DNA from: Richelia sinica FACHB-800 | GTDB taxonomy: Bacteria; Cyanobacteriota; Cyanobacteriia; Cyanobacteriales; Nostocaceae | NCBI RefSeq assembly: GCF_014698825.1 | Contig: NZ_JACJTT010000019.1 | Coordinates: 32,634-96,633 of the forward strand | Reading direction: 5' to 3' | Length of the DNA: 64,000 bases | In this document: one piece after another, positions 47,348 through 56,957 of the stretch | How positions within the stretch are numbered: position 1 is the stretch's first letter | How the letters are laid out: the number at the start of each line of letters is the position of its first letter | Notes under the pieces: model-generated | What the model was told of the DNA's origin: nothing | Databases searched by the model: none | Seen by the model: only the letters and a program-made list of their open reading frames with translations | Program-made: the position numbers and the translations under genes

Positions 47348-48154
47348 CTATTGTAATGTTAAAAACCTATTCAACGCTGCAACCATACTGGCCGGCCAAC
47401 GACGGGTTTCTTTCACCCAATTAATATCTTTATAACGGGTATCGAGTCCATAGGCTGCGACCCAGTTGCTTTCTGCTTCTCCTTTTTGACCGCTTACCCA
47501 ATAAGCAGCTGTTAAAGCAGCACGCATATCAGCAAATTTAGGATATTTCCGCACAATATTTCGCATTTCACGGATAGCGGTATCTATTTCACCAGTTTCA
47601 TAAACTGCTAAGGCGTAATTAGCTCTAGCGAAGGCAAAATTAGGGGCTATTTCTATGGCTTTTTGATAATCTACGATCGCATCCTGCCATTTTCCTAAAC
47701 CAGCTTTGGCATTACCGCGATTATTATAAGCCATGGGATCATTAGGGTCTAGCTCTAATACCCGATTATAATCGGCGATCGCTTCTTCCCATCTTCCTAA
47801 GCCTTCCAAAGCTGTCCCCCGATTTAAATAAGGGTCAGTGACATTGGGTGCTAGTTCCACAGCTTTGTTATAATCTGTCAATGCTGCTGCTAACTTATTT
47901 TGACTTACACGAGAATTACCCCGGTTACTCCAAGCACCTGCATTAGTGGGGAATTTTTCAATAATTTCTGTCCAGTACCTTTCTGCTGTAGCAAAATCGC
48001 CCTTTTCTGTGGCTGCAAAAGCCTTATTTGCTAACTCGTCTCCTACTTGTAACTGTTCTTCCGTAATTACAGCAGTTTCAGACTGGGCATAAACAGGTGT
48101 CACCCAGCCAAAAAAAAGTGACAGACTGAGAAAAATACAGATTAATTTAATCAT
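47348..48154 (-). CDS. Secreted TPR-repeat protein
   Basis: A 268-residue protein with a signal peptide (MIKLICIFLSLSLFFGWVTP, cleavage after VYA) and at least four tetratricopeptide repeats (about 40-190, e.g. AWSNRGNSRVSQNKLAAALT, AYNNRGNAKAGLGKWQDAIV). Such proteins are scaffolds in the periplasm or thylakoid lumen. Partners are unknown. Confidence 0.88.
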   Translation of the reverse strand: MIKLICIFLSLSLFFGWVTPVYAQSETAVITEEQLQVGDELANKAFAATEKGDFATAERYWTEIIEKFPTNAGAWSNRGNSRVSQNKLAAALTDYNKAVELAPNVTDPYLNRGTALEGLGRWEEAIADYNRVLELDPNDPMAYNNRGNAKAGLGKWQDAIVDYQKAIEIAPNFAFARANYALAVYETGEIDTAIREMRNIVRKYPKFADMRAALTAAYWVSGQKGEAESNWVAAYGLDTRYKDINWVKETRRWPASMVAALNRFLTLQ

Positions 48155-48274
48155 TGATGGTCTTATATTGTGCTTTCTACCATCAATGATAGAGTATCGC
48201 TCTGGATTTATTTTCAGGACTTACGCAAAGCCGCATACACACACTTGATTAGTTTCTCAATATTTCATCAACAA

Positions 48275-49189
48275 CTAAGCACAAAAATTTAAAATGTGTT
48301 GAGCGGTGATATTAGCTTGTTCTAAATGGGGTAAATGTCCACAATCTTCAATCCAAATTAACTTACTACGGGGGATAGCAAGGCTAAATTTTTTCGCGTC
48401 TCCAGTTCCCAGAATCTTATCGCGATCGCCCCACAAAATTAAAGTTTGTTGCCGAATGTCCCTCAATTGCTGCAACTTAAATGCTGTATAGCCACCACTT
48501 TTGGTAAAACTAATCAAAGCTTGATGCCAATTCGATGATTGTAAATGCAAATCTCCACAGCACAAAGCATCCGCATTAATCAAGTCAGAATTTTTGTAAG
48601 CTGTTCGACAAATTTTTTCCCGGACTTTGGGATTTCGCAAAAACTCTGTTGCCCAAGAATCTAAAGGTGGAAACATCAACTTAGCCAAAGGTGAACCACC
48701 TTTTAACCCTGCGCTATCCATTAATACCAATTTCTCTACCGCATCTGGATAGGTGAGGGTAAAATCTATGGCCGCAGCACCACCCATAGAAGCACCAACC
48801 AAAATCACTGGTCGGTTAATCAACTTTTGCCAAAAAGCGTAAAGATGAGTTTTGATACTTTGGGGGCTATAATCAATTCCTGGCAGTCTATCTGTAAAAC
48901 CAAAACCTAATAAATCCACCGCCCAAGTTTCGCTTTTTGCCGCTAACAATGGTAATAACCGTCGAAATTCTAAAACCGAACTATCAAAACCGTGAATCAA
49001 CAATATCGGTGTGCCACCACTACCTTGATTAACAAAAGTGGTACCAATAGACTCACCAGCGGATGAAGCAGAAATTTTTTGCGACAAGCCACTTACCATC
49101 AATTCTTGACGTTGGATACTTTGAGCCAAAGCGATGGAAGTGGGTTCAGTTAGTTGCCCAACGGCAGTAGGGAGAAAACTTGGAAACAT
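48275..49189 (-). CDS. Alpha/beta hydrolase
   Basis: A 304-residue alpha/beta hydrolase. The oxyanion motif is ILLIHGFDSS, the nucleophile elbow is VGASMGGAAA, the acid lies in ILWGDRDKI and the His in DCGHLPHLEQ: all three catalytic residues are present. I start at the ATG at 49189 rather than GTG at 49195. The N-terminus is hydrophobic but not a clear signal peptide. Substrate unknown. Confidence 0.85.
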   Translation of the reverse strand: MFPSFLPTAVGQLTEPTSIALAQSIQRQELMVSGLSQKISASSAGESIGTTFVNQGSGGTPILLIHGFDSSVLEFRRLLPLLAAKSETWAVDLLGFGFTDRLPGIDYSPQSIKTHLYAFWQKLINRPVILVGASMGGAAAIDFTLTYPDAVEKLVLMDSAGLKGGSPLAKLMFPPLDSWATEFLRNPKVREKICRTAYKNSDLINADALCCGDLHLQSSNWHQALISFTKSGGYTAFKLQQLRDIRQQTLILWGDRDKILGTGDAKKFSLAIPRSKLIWIEDCGHLPHLEQANITAQHILNFCA

Positions 49190-49341
49190 ACACACCAGTT
49201 TACATCACCATGGGTGATATACAGCAGGTGACAGGTGACTTAGTTGAAAATCTCAAAAAGAAAATTTTCCCAACTGTCAAAATTGGGACAAAACCCTCGT
49301 ACAATAAATATCACTTATCCCTGACTCAGGAGAGTGAAGCC

Positions 49342-49653
49342 ATGCCAATGGCGGTTGGCGTAATTGAAACTTTAGGATTTCCCTGTGTGTTAGCAGCAGC
49401 AGATGCAATGGTTAAATCTGCTGCTGTGACCATCGTATACTATGGTATAGCAGAAAGTGGACGCTTGATAGTGGCCGTCAGGGGACATGTTGCAGAAGTT
49501 AACAGAGCAGTTGAAGCGGGAATTGCATCTGGTGAACAAGTCTATGGTGGACAGGTCATCACCTACTATATAGTTCCCAATCCCCCGGAAAATGTGGAAA
49601 CTATTCTTCCTATCCACTTCACCAAAAAATCAGAACCCTTTCGGATGTTCTGA
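49342..49653 (+). CDS. ccmK3: Carboxysome shell protein CcmK3
   Basis: A 103-residue BMC-domain protein of the beta-carboxysome shell. The start MPMAVGVIETLGFPCVLAAA and the MVKSAAVTIVYYG segment are typical. The pore region (ESGRLIVAVRGHVAEV) differs from CcmK1/2, as expected for CcmK3, which forms mixed hexamers with CcmK4. The ATG at 49342 has AGGAGAG 7 bp before it; an open stretch back to 49180 is not part of the domain. ccmK4 follows after 86 bp. Confidence 0.92.
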   Translation: MPMAVGVIETLGFPCVLAAADAMVKSAAVTIVYYGIAESGRLIVAVRGHVAEVNRAVEAGIASGEQVYGGQVITYYIVPNPPENVETILPIHFTKKSEPFRMF

Positions 49654-49739
49654 CCCAGTTCGCTATTAAAAATTTGGAGCCAGGCTTCATAAAATTAATT
49701 TGTAGCGCTGTGTAAATTTATTCATACAGGAGATTAATA

Positions 49740-50090
49740 ATGTCACTACAGGCCGTTGGATCATTAGAAACTAAAGGTTTTCCCGCTGTACTTGCAGCCG
49801 CAGATGCGATGGTAAAAGCTGGTCGAGTAACTTTGGTGGGATATATCAGAGTTGGTAGTGCTCGGTTTACAGTGAATATTCGGGGTGATGTCTCGGAAGT
49901 TAAAACTGCTATGGCTGCTGGTGTAGAAGCAGCGGAAAATTGCTATGGTGGTACTTTAGAGTCATGGGTAATTATTCCTCGTCCCCATGAAAACGTGGAA
50001 GCGGTATTGCCAATTGCTTACACAGATGAAGTTCAGCAATATCGTGACTCTGTAGAAAACCCCATCATCAGATCCGGTAGCGGTAGATAA
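49740..50090 (+). CDS. ccmK4: Carboxysome shell protein CcmK4
   Basis: A 116-residue BMC-domain shell protein ([20 protein letters not shown], then [20 protein letters not shown]). The ccmK3-ccmK4 pair away from the main ccm operon is typical of beta-cyanobacteria and tunes shell permeability. AGGAGATTAATA precedes the ATG, and a terminator follows. Confidence 0.95.
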   Translation: MSLQAVGSLETKGFPAVLAAADAMVKAGRVTLVGYIRVGSARFTVNIRGDVSEVKTAMAAGVEAAENCYGGTLESWVIIPRPHENVEAVLPIAYTDEVQQYRDSVENPIIRSGSGR

Positions 50091-50126
50091 ATTCCGATTT
50101 CCAAATCTGTATTTATATCAATATGG

Positions 50127-50160
50127 GGGTGTTGGATGTTTTCCGACACCCAAGTTTTTT
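50127..50160 (+). terminator. Terminator of ccmK3-ccmK4
   Basis: GGGTGTTGG / CCGACACCC (one G-T pair) with a 7-base loop is followed by AAGTTTTTT. Confidence 0.8.
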
Positions 50161-50219
50161 GATGGCCAACAGATAGAATTGCTATAGCTGAAATTGATAA
50201 TTTTCGAGGAATCAAGACA

Positions 50220-50402
50220 ATGACCACCCATTTTATTACTGCGGAAATCAACCTCCAAGAAACTCCCACAGAATTACAAAAAGAAATTGAAGCCCAATTG
50301 AAAAAACAAGGTGAACCTCTCCGTTGGGCTATTACTGCGGTTGATGAAGAACAGGAAAAGGTAACTGTGGAAGCGGTTGTAACCACAGGCCAGGAGAAAT
50401 AA
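50220..50402 (+). CDS. Small conserved-looking hypothetical protein
   Basis: A 60-residue acidic protein (MTTHFITAEINLQETPTELQ...), no membrane segment. It has a regular beta-alpha-beta look and ends 82 bp before the DUF3326 gene, so it may share its operon. No function can be given. Confidence 0.6.
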   Translation: MTTHFITAEINLQETPTELQKEIEAQLKKQGEPLRWAITAVDEEQEKVTVEAVVTTGQEK

Positions 50403-50483
50403 GGTTGGGAAAATTGGAGTTTTTGGGTTTTGGATGACGCAATTCAAAATCCAAACTCTGGTGATGGAAAACAGAAATTATTG

Positions 50484-51518
50484 ATGCAGCGATTATATAC
50501 AGCTATTTTCATTGTCCCCACTGGGATTGGGGCAGCTATTGGTGGTTACGCAGGGGACGCATTACCAGTTGCTAGACTGTTAGCCCAAGTGTGCGATCGC
50601 TTGATTACTCATCCCAATGTGATGAATGGTGCTAGCTTATACTGGAATATTCCCAATGCTCTTTATGTTGAAGGTTACGCATTAGATCAGTTTGCGGCTG
50701 GGAATTGGGGTATAAGACCTGTCCATAGCAATCGCGTTGGCTTACTTTTAGACCAAGGGATTGAACCAGAATTAATGCTGCGACATCTGCAAGTAGCTGA
50801 TGCAGCCAGGGCAACCTTAGGATTAAATATTACCAAACATGTCATTACTGATGCACCGCTAAACGTAGAATTACGTACCACAAGTTCAGGTACTAGTTGG
50901 GGAACCATAGGTAATCCTGATAGCTTATTGCGAGCGGCAGAAAAATTAATTATCCAAGAAAAAGCACAAGCGATCGCAGTTGTGGCTCGTTTCCCCGATG
51001 ATCTAGATGCAGCTGCATTACAGCAATATCGTCAAGGCCAAGGTGTAGACCCTATAGCAGGCGCAGAAGCCGTGATTAGCCACCTCTTAGTCCGCACCTT
51101 CAAAATACCATGCGCCCATGCGCCAGCCTTCACCCCAGACCCTCCAGACCCTCATTTATCCCCCCGTGCTGCGGCTGAGGAACTAGGTTATACATTCCTT
51201 CCCTGTGTCCTAGTAGGCTTAAGTCAGGCACCACAATTTATCCTCAACAAAGCCGCTTCCCAAGCCTTACCCATAGATATTTGGGCCGACCAAGTAGATG
51301 CTCTCATCATCCCCGCCACTGCTTGTGGTAGTAGCACCCTGTTGAGTTTAAGCCAAAACTCCTGCCAAATCATTACAGTTGCAGAAAATAAAACTTTAAT
51401 ACAAGTTACTGCACCAGCGTTAGGAATTAAGTCTATACAGGTAAACTCTTATTTAGAGGCAGTCGGTGTAGTCGTTGCCCATAAAGCAGGCATCAATCCC
51501 TTTGTGATTAGTGATTAG
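50484..51518 (+). CDS. DUF3326 protein
   Basis: A protein of about 344 residues (FIVPTGIGAAIGGYAGDALP, then NIPNALYVEGYALDQFAAG and VAVVARFPDD) that belongs to the cyanobacteria/plant family DUF3326. Its activity is unknown. I prefer the ATG at 50484; a frame from TTG at 50430 adds 18 polar residues. Confidence 0.8.
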   Translation: MQRLYTAIFIVPTGIGAAIGGYAGDALPVARLLAQVCDRLITHPNVMNGASLYWNIPNALYVEGYALDQFAAGNWGIRPVHSNRVGLLLDQGIEPELMLRHLQVADAARATLGLNITKHVITDAPLNVELRTTSSGTSWGTIGNPDSLLRAAEKLIIQEKAQAIAVVARFPDDLDAAALQQYRQGQGVDPIAGAEAVISHLLVRTFKIPCAHAPAFTPDPPDPHLSPRAAAEELGYTFLPCVLVGLSQAPQFILNKAASQALPIDIWADQVDALIIPATACGSSTLLSLSQNSCQIITVAENKTLIQVTAPALGIKSIQVNSYLEAVGVVVAHKAGINPFVISD

Positions 51519-51577
51519 TCATTGGCATAAGTTTTCACCAATTACCAATTAACAATTACCAATTCCTCAAAACTCCT

Positions 51578-52159
51578 GTGGTTGAACAACAAAAGCAAGA
51601 ACCAGAAATTCCCTATCTCACACGCACCCAAATACTTGTAGCAATGGGTGTAACTGCTATTGTTTTATGGATAGTCGCTAAACTGTGGTTGCGTTTTGGC
51701 AATGTTGTTTTGTTTAAGTGGCAATGGAGTGAACAAGATTTATTCATAGGATTGGGTTTAGGTTTAATCATCACATTATTGAGTGGCTTGGCTTATCAAC
51801 TTTCTCCGCCCTATCGTAAAAGTGCCGATTATTATCTAGAACTGGTACTCAAGCCTTTAATATTGCCAGATTTAATTTGGCTAGGTTTACTACCAGGCTT
51901 AAGTGAAGAATTATTATTTCGTGGTGTGATGCTTTCGGCCTTAGGTGCTGATCATGTGGCTGTTATTGTCTCCAGTATGTGTTTCGGCATCCTCCACCTG
52001 AGTGGTGCTAATCAATGGCCTTACGTCATCTGGGCAACAATTATCGGCATTATTCTAGGATATAGCGCCCTGTGGAGCGGAAATTTACTAGTACCCATCG
52101 TCGCCCACATTCTCACTAATTGGTTATCTAGCTACTTCTGGAAAATGCGCCGCAATTAG
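51578..52159 (+). CDS. CPBP-family intramembrane metalloprotease
   Basis: A 193-residue Rce1/CAAX-protease-like membrane enzyme. The glutamate pair with Arg (SEELLFRG), the FGILHLSG His motif and the final VPIVAHILTNW His are present, across about five hydrophobic helices. The start is GTG. Targets are unknown. Confidence 0.88.
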   Translation: MVEQQKQEPEIPYLTRTQILVAMGVTAIVLWIVAKLWLRFGNVVLFKWQWSEQDLFIGLGLGLIITLLSGLAYQLSPPYRKSADYYLELVLKPLILPDLIWLGLLPGLSEELLFRGVMLSALGADHVAVIVSSMCFGILHLSGANQWPYVIWATIIGIILGYSALWSGNLLVPIVAHILTNWLSSYFWKMRRN

Positions 52160-52164
52160 GTATG

Positions 52165-52205
52165 GCAGGTGACAGGTGACAGGTGACAGGTGATAGGTGA
52201 CAGTT
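52165..52205. repeat. 7-bp tandem repeat
   Basis: About five copies of CAGGTGA, one with GATAGGTGA, are in tandem directly after the protease gene. It is the same heptamer as at 38022 but in the opposite orientation. Confidence 0.85.
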
Positions 52206-52210
52206 AGATC

Positions 52211-52391
52211 GTAGGGGCGGGTTTACCGATATCTTGGACTGATCAACTTGGGTATTTGTGAACCCGCCCCTACATTGCAATTACCGATATCTTGGACCGA
52301 TCAACTTGAGTATTTGTGAACCCGCCCCTACATTGCAATTACCAATATCTTGAATTGATCAATCTGGGTATTGTGAACCCGCCCTTACATA
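52211..52391. repeat. Three tandem copies of a 58-bp unit with REP-like inverted ends
   Basis: Units start at 52223, 52281 and 52339 (TTACCGATATCTTGGACTGA in the first). Each ends with GAACCCGCCCCTAC; before the first is GTAGGGGCGGGTTTA, its reverse complement. The same GTAGGGGCGGG...CCCGCCC(C)TAC pair occurs at 57646-57707, so it is a dispersed palindromic repeat family. Confidence 0.85.
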
Positions 52392-52529
52392 TCCGCTGAA
52401 GAATTTATTTTTTCGGCAAAACAGAAAAAAATATACCCCACTTGCTGTTCCAAACAAAAGTGGGGATGAGAAAAATTTTAGTTAAAAGTGGTTGACGAAA
52501 ATAAAAACAAGTAAAAACTGCTTTGTTCC

Positions 52530-53030
52530 TTAAAAATCATCAAGAAACTGACTAAGGCGGCTAATCACAGGGTCAACCTCTTGAGGAGTTGGTTCAGGAG
52601 TTGAGGTAGCATTGTTAATCTGGTCTACCGTTGGTAATTTGGAAGCCACAGAGGGATTAGATGCTGATTGATTGAGCATGATTGCCAATTGTGCTACTTG
52701 TTGAGTAAGTTGCATAATTTGGCTTTCCATGACTTGAATTCGGTTAGACTCTTTGGCAAAAAAACGTTCCTCAAGGCCAACCACTTGACGTTGCAGCTCA
52801 CCGATTTGTTGTTCAATCTTCGTTATATTTGCTGATTCTGGTGCTTTAGGTGCTGGTCGTGGAGATTCAGGAACACATACGGCTTGCCAGAGAGCATCTT
52901 TACAGAGGTCGCTGAAAGTTTTGTCTGGCTGTGATTCCAAATAGCTTTCCACCTGCGCTAATAAGCTTTCGTCAGCAATATCAGGATTGAACGTAACGGA
53001 TTTAACTACTTTTTTTGACCATTGGAACAT
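52530..53030 (-). CDS. ParR/CorR-like partner of the actin-like protein
   Basis: A 166-residue protein. The N-terminal part (VVKSVTFNPDIADESLLAQV, then TFSDLCKDALWQA) looks like a ribbon-helix-helix DNA-binding or filament-adaptor domain as in ParR. Residues about 85-125 are a coiled coil. It follows the ParM-like gene by 8 bp. No parC-like iteron array is seen nearby. Confidence 0.65.
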   Translation of the reverse strand: MFQWSKKVVKSVTFNPDIADESLLAQVESYLESQPDKTFSDLCKDALWQAVCVPESPRPAPKAPESANITKIEQQIGELQRQVVGLEERFFAKESNRIQVMESQIMQLTQQVAQLAIMLNQSASNPSVASKLPTVDQINNATSTPEPTPQEVDPVISRLSQFLDDF

Positions 53031-53038
53031 CAGTTTTA

Positions 53039-54178
53039 TTACCTAGCAGCGCGAACGGCAGCGGATAATTGGGCCTCTCCATAAATATACTGCCCCAGAG
53101 CGTTAGCTTGACGGGATGGTGCGGCTAAATAGGCATTGATTTTCGCTTCCTTGAGTAGACGTTGTACATCTTCCCAGAAGAATTCACCACCACCACCGGT
53201 GATAATCACATCAGTTACACGCTCTGGCAACCAAGCTAACACACGAGAGCAAATGTCTCTGGAAAACATTTCTATGAGATTAGGCAGAAAATCGTCTAGA
53301 TTAGTGGGCTTACTAGCACCTTTGGGACGGTAGAAGCGTTCGCCTTTTGGTTTGTTAACCGCAGAAATCAACGCTAAGGACTGGCTATCAGCACCTTCTA
53401 TTTCTGCGGCCACAAGTTCATAAAACTTGCTCATACCGAAGTCTTCACTCTTAGAAGCCCCTCTAGCAAAGCGGAAGTTATCTACCATGATCATGTCAAT
53501 GGTCTGATGGCCAATATCGACAATGCCCACGGATATTTTGGTAAAGTCGGGAACTGTACTACCTTTGTTGGGTTGAGTTTCTGTCCACAGCAGACTACCG
53601 TAACCTTCTGGCATTACCCAAACTTTGGTAACGTTTAAGCTGACAGATTCACCCCGGAAGTTCATGACGTGGGGACCACTCACCAAGCTGATGAGTTGGG
53701 ATTTTTCCTTTTCAAATTGTTCTAAGGAGAGAAAAGGTAAGCCCAGAATGACGGAAATTTCATCTTTCAGTTTAAAGTAGCCAGCACTAGCTAAAACTTT
53801 GATCAGTGCATCTTCAACTTTAGATTGGCCGACACCTAAATTCGCGCCAAAATCAGCAGCTAATTGACCAACAGCATAGCCACTACCTTGATATTCCAAC
53901 CACAAATCCATTAAAGGGTCTGTGGCTTTGGCTTCAAACACACCACCGCGAATTTGTTCAATGGACATCTGCTTGACGTTAGCAGGGATAAACACTACAC
54001 CGTTAGGTTCACGGCTGACACAAGTCTTGCTGGAGGTTCTACCTAAATCAACGCTGAGAATAGTTTTTCCACCCACATTATTGGCTCTAACTGTATTCAT
54101 GGGTGTCGCTGCTGGTGGACGATTCATCGGAATAGCAGCGGCATTCATAGGATTGGCAACGGAAGGTTGATCTGTCAT
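53039..54178 (-). CDS. ParM-type actin-like ATPase
   Basis: A 379-residue actin-fold protein. Phosphate-1 is ILSVDLGRTSSKT (about 40-52), phosphate-2 is VGIVDIGHQTIDM, and the adenosine motif is VIITGGGGEFF. An unusual Pro/Ala/Met-rich N-terminal tail (about 1-37, three NP/PMN repeats) precedes the fold. ParM filaments push plasmids apart; in Anabaena a chromosomal ParMR-like pair has been reported (from memory) to shape cells as CorMR. A chromosomal setting with no parC fits the second role. Confidence 0.82.
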   Translation of the reverse strand: MTDQPSVANPMNAAAIPMNRPPAATPMNTVRANNVGGKTILSVDLGRTSSKTCVSREPNGVVFIPANVKQMSIEQIRGGVFEAKATDPLMDLWLEYQGSGYAVGQLAADFGANLGVGQSKVEDALIKVLASAGYFKLKDEISVILGLPFLSLEQFEKEKSQLISLVSGPHVMNFRGESVSLNVTKVWVMPEGYGSLLWTETQPNKGSTVPDFTKISVGIVDIGHQTIDMIMVDNFRFARGASKSEDFGMSKFYELVAAEIEGADSQSLALISAVNKPKGERFYRPKGASKPTNLDDFLPNLIEMFSRDICSRVLAWLPERVTDVIITGGGGEFFWEDVQRLLKEAKINAYLAAPSRQANALGQYIYGEAQLSAAVRAAR

Positions 54179-54364
54179 GGAAGCTCCTAGTGCTAACTTA
54201 ACTGTAAAAAGTTATCATGCTCATCTTACAAAAATGCGAGCTAGAAAAATCCTCGGTTGGGTCAAGTGTAGCTAGAAGTACGCCAAAAATATTTTCAGGC
54301 GATCGCTAATTTTGGTTTTTTTGGCGTAGATGGGGCAAATTCTAGCAACTTTTGCAGGCTTTTT

Positions 54365-54979
54365 TCACTTTCTAGTGTTTTTACGCTTGCGCTTGACTAC
54401 CCAGAACACAAATACCAACAATATACTACCTAGTACAATTTTGGATACAGGTGCAAGATATTTATCTACTAGTTCATACTGACTACCCAATAAATAGCCT
54501 GAATATGTGAGCAAACCAACCCAAGCTGCACTCCCCAAAGTTGTGTAAAATAAAAACGGCAATAAGGGCATGTTACCAATACCTGCCGGGACAGAAATTA
54601 ATGTCCTAATTCCTGGCACTAAGCGACCAATAAGTACGGCTTTGCTTCCTTGCCTATCAAACCAACGTGTTGCTTTACTAATATCCTTACTAGATATGGT
54701 CAGCCACTTACCATATCTATCTGCCAAGCTTCTTAAACGCTGTTCTCCTAAAAATTTACCTGGATAGTACCAAACAAGTGCGCCGGCAACAGAACCCAGT
54801 AGTCCAGCGAAAAATACACCTATCACATTGAGCTTTTCTGGTGTTGCCCTAGCTGTGAATCCAGCTAAAGGCATAATTAATTCTGAAGGTATAGGCGGAA
54901 ATAAGTTCTCCACAAACATCAGTAGAGCAATTCCCCAGTAACCCATAGAGTTGATGGTATTAGTTATCCATTCCAGCAT
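54365..54979 (-). CDS. DedA-family membrane protein
   Basis: A 204-residue protein with five or so membrane helices and the DedA/SNARE-associated pattern: FVENLFPPIPSELIMPLAGF, then GRLVPGIRTLISVPAGIGNM. DedA proteins recycle undecaprenyl phosphate or lipids. Single gene. Confidence 0.9.
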   Translation of the reverse strand: MLEWITNTINSMGYWGIALLMFVENLFPPIPSELIMPLAGFTARATPEKLNVIGVFFAGLLGSVAGALVWYYPGKFLGEQRLRSLADRYGKWLTISSKDISKATRWFDRQGSKAVLIGRLVPGIRTLISVPAGIGNMPLLPFLFYTTLGSAAWVGLLTYSGYLLGSQYELVDKYLAPVSKIVLGSILLVFVFWVVKRKRKNTRK

Positions 54980-55314
54980 TAAGTAGATTCCTAAAACTAA
55001 TCCATTGTGCTAATCCAGATTCTGAACTGGGTATAGGGCCAAGAAATAATGAATAATAGCTGATATTTTTCCATAGACCCTACATCTGCTCTCACAAAAT
55101 CAGCTTGGTGTGTCAGTTTAACTAGACCTTGGTCATAGGTTATATCGATTGCTGATTATTCCTGTAGGGAGAGGCCTCCTGTATTTGTGTAGCGTCTGGC
55201 CTGAAAATCAGAGGCTTCTTTTGACCCTAAGGGGGGGGGAGCCATTGCAGTGGAAGGGTTCTACCAAATAACTTGGCAACACCAAATACCGCCCTGACTC
55301 ACCAATGACCGATA
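54980..55314. other. Intergenic region, nothing firm
   Basis: It holds a run of nine G (about 55232-55240) and short direct repeats. No gene is seen. Confidence 0.35.
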
Positions 55315-56478
55315 CTAAACAGTGGAAGTCAAGGACTGTACCCGTGATTCTTGCCAATCAAATGGATTCCAAACTCGATCCTCTAAGGCCATCTGCTCAA
55401 TTAAACTAGCTAATCTCAGGGCTTTTAGAGCTTGTTCACCACCAACGGAAGGCTGATTGCCACCACGTACACAATTGACAAAATGCTCTAATTCTGCACT
55501 TAGTGGTTGAATGTTAGTGGTATAAACCTTTTCGATTAAACCGTCTTGTTTATATAAGACTTGTCGATTGTCTGTGAGGGGATTAGCGGCAGTTTGACGA
55601 TGAATCAAAATCTCATTATTGAGAAAGTCTGCTTCTGTGAAGGAATTTTTACAATGGGCAACTAGGCGGCGAATTTTCCGATGGGTGACTTTGCTGGCGG
55701 TTAAAGTAGCGACAATACCATTGGCAAAGCCCAATGTCGCCGTTACATAATCCAAATAACCGGAGTCTAGGGAGCGAGTACCACTAGCGGTCAGTTTCAC
55801 CACGTTGGAGCCTGCTAATTCCAGCAGCAAGTCGATATCATGGATCATTAAATCCAGCACGACGGAAACATCATTAGCCCTGGCTGAATAGGGACTCATC
55901 CGATGGGCTTCTAGTGCCAAAACTTTCTCCGTTTTCAGCACTTGACTCAGTTCCCTAAATGCGGGATTGAAGCGTTCAATATGACCGACTTGGAGAATAC
56001 ACTGGGATTCTGCGGCAGCATTCACCAAAGATTCTGCCTCGGAAATGCTGGCAGCAATGGGCTTTTCAATCAACACATGAATGCCGGCTAGCAAACAATT
56101 GATGCCAACGGCATAGTGTAGACGGGTGGGTACAGCAACACAAACTGCTTCTACATGGGGTAGAAGGTCGCAGTAATCTTCAAAAAAGCGGACTTTGTAT
56201 TTGCTGGCTGTTTCCAACCCACGCTCAACGTTAATATCTGCCACACCCACCAGTTCCACATCTTTCATGGAACTCAGGACACGGGTGTGATGTTGCCCCA
56301 TATTACCCACTCCAACCACGCCTATGCGGATTGGTCGTGGCTGGTTACGCTGTGAATATAGATTTGGTTCTGCCACTGATATGCTATCTTGCACTATTGT
56401 TCTCTCCTCAACCACCAAATTTAGAGACGCTAGAGATATTGGCTTTGATACTGAAATGCCATGTGTGATCTGTCTCAA
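55315..56478 (-). CDS. Gfo/Idh/MocA-family NAD(P)-dependent oxidoreductase
   Basis: A sugar-type dehydrogenase of up to 387 residues. The Rossmann motif is GVVGVGNMGQHH (about 53-64), followed by EKPIA (Lys in motif EKP) and VLDLMIHDIDLLLEL, all family-typical. The start is unclear: no ATG precedes the Rossmann fold in frame, and translation would use TTG at 56478 or a GTG/TTG a little later. The 45 extra N-terminal residues are unlike the family. Substrate unknown. Confidence 0.85.
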   Translation of the reverse strand: MRQITHGISVSKPISLASLNLVVEERTIVQDSISVAEPNLYSQRNQPRPIRIGVVGVGNMGQHHTRVLSSMKDVELVGVADINVERGLETASKYKVRFFEDYCDLLPHVEAVCVAVPTRLHYAVGINCLLAGIHVLIEKPIAASISEAESLVNAAAESQCILQVGHIERFNPAFRELSQVLKTEKVLALEAHRMSPYSARANDVSVVLDLMIHDIDLLLELAGSNVVKLTASGTRSLDSGYLDYVTATLGFANGIVATLTASKVTHRKIRRLVAHCKNSFTEADFLNNEILIHRQTAANPLTDNRQVLYKQDGLIEKVYTTNIQPLSAELEHFVNCVRGGNQPSVGGEQALKALRLASLIEQMALEDRVWNPFDWQESRVQSLTSTV

Positions 56479-56957
56479 ACCATCCAGATGGTAACATAGT
56501 GGTTCTATTTATGAAGAATTTCAAAGTTTAGGTTCAGTTCCCGCCATCTGGCTGTTGTTTGCATAGACAGTTTTTTATTGCTTGATTGTTTGTAATTTAT
56601 ACGATTGATCAGATGTTGCTGTTTGCAGTCTACCAACTCGATACGCCCTAAGTATAAATTCCTAAGAACCTTTTAGGCAATGAGTTCTTGCATTCTAGGA
56701 TCAATTTTCAATCAGGCAAATTGATGACAAAATTTTAGTCAAGAAAATGACAATAAATTAATTTGTCGAGATTTTTAGTATAATAATTTACGGAATTAGT
56801 CGTACAATTGCTGTCTTGAAGACCAAGAATGATTTTTGGCATATTTAATTTGTGGTTTGCATTTTGTTGATTGTCCCATCTTTTGGGTGAAACTGGGGGG
56901 TAATGATAGTGGAATTGACGATTTAGGATTGGTTTGGCAATCAAATGATGGAATGAT
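56479..56957. other. Upstream region of queC
   Basis: 479 bp, AT-rich, no gene. A preQ1 riboswitch was looked for and not seen. It holds the promoters of queC and of the divergent oxidoreductase. Confidence 0.4.

Noticed and set aside
49180..49341. N-terminal extension of CcmK3 from 49180
   Set aside because: It overlaps the divergent hydrolase start, is outside the BMC fold, and a good ribosome-binding site precedes the ATG at 49342.
56700..56957. preQ1 riboswitch before queC
   Set aside because: No preQ1-I or preQ1-II core (CUA...A-rich tail pseudoknot) could be found by eye.
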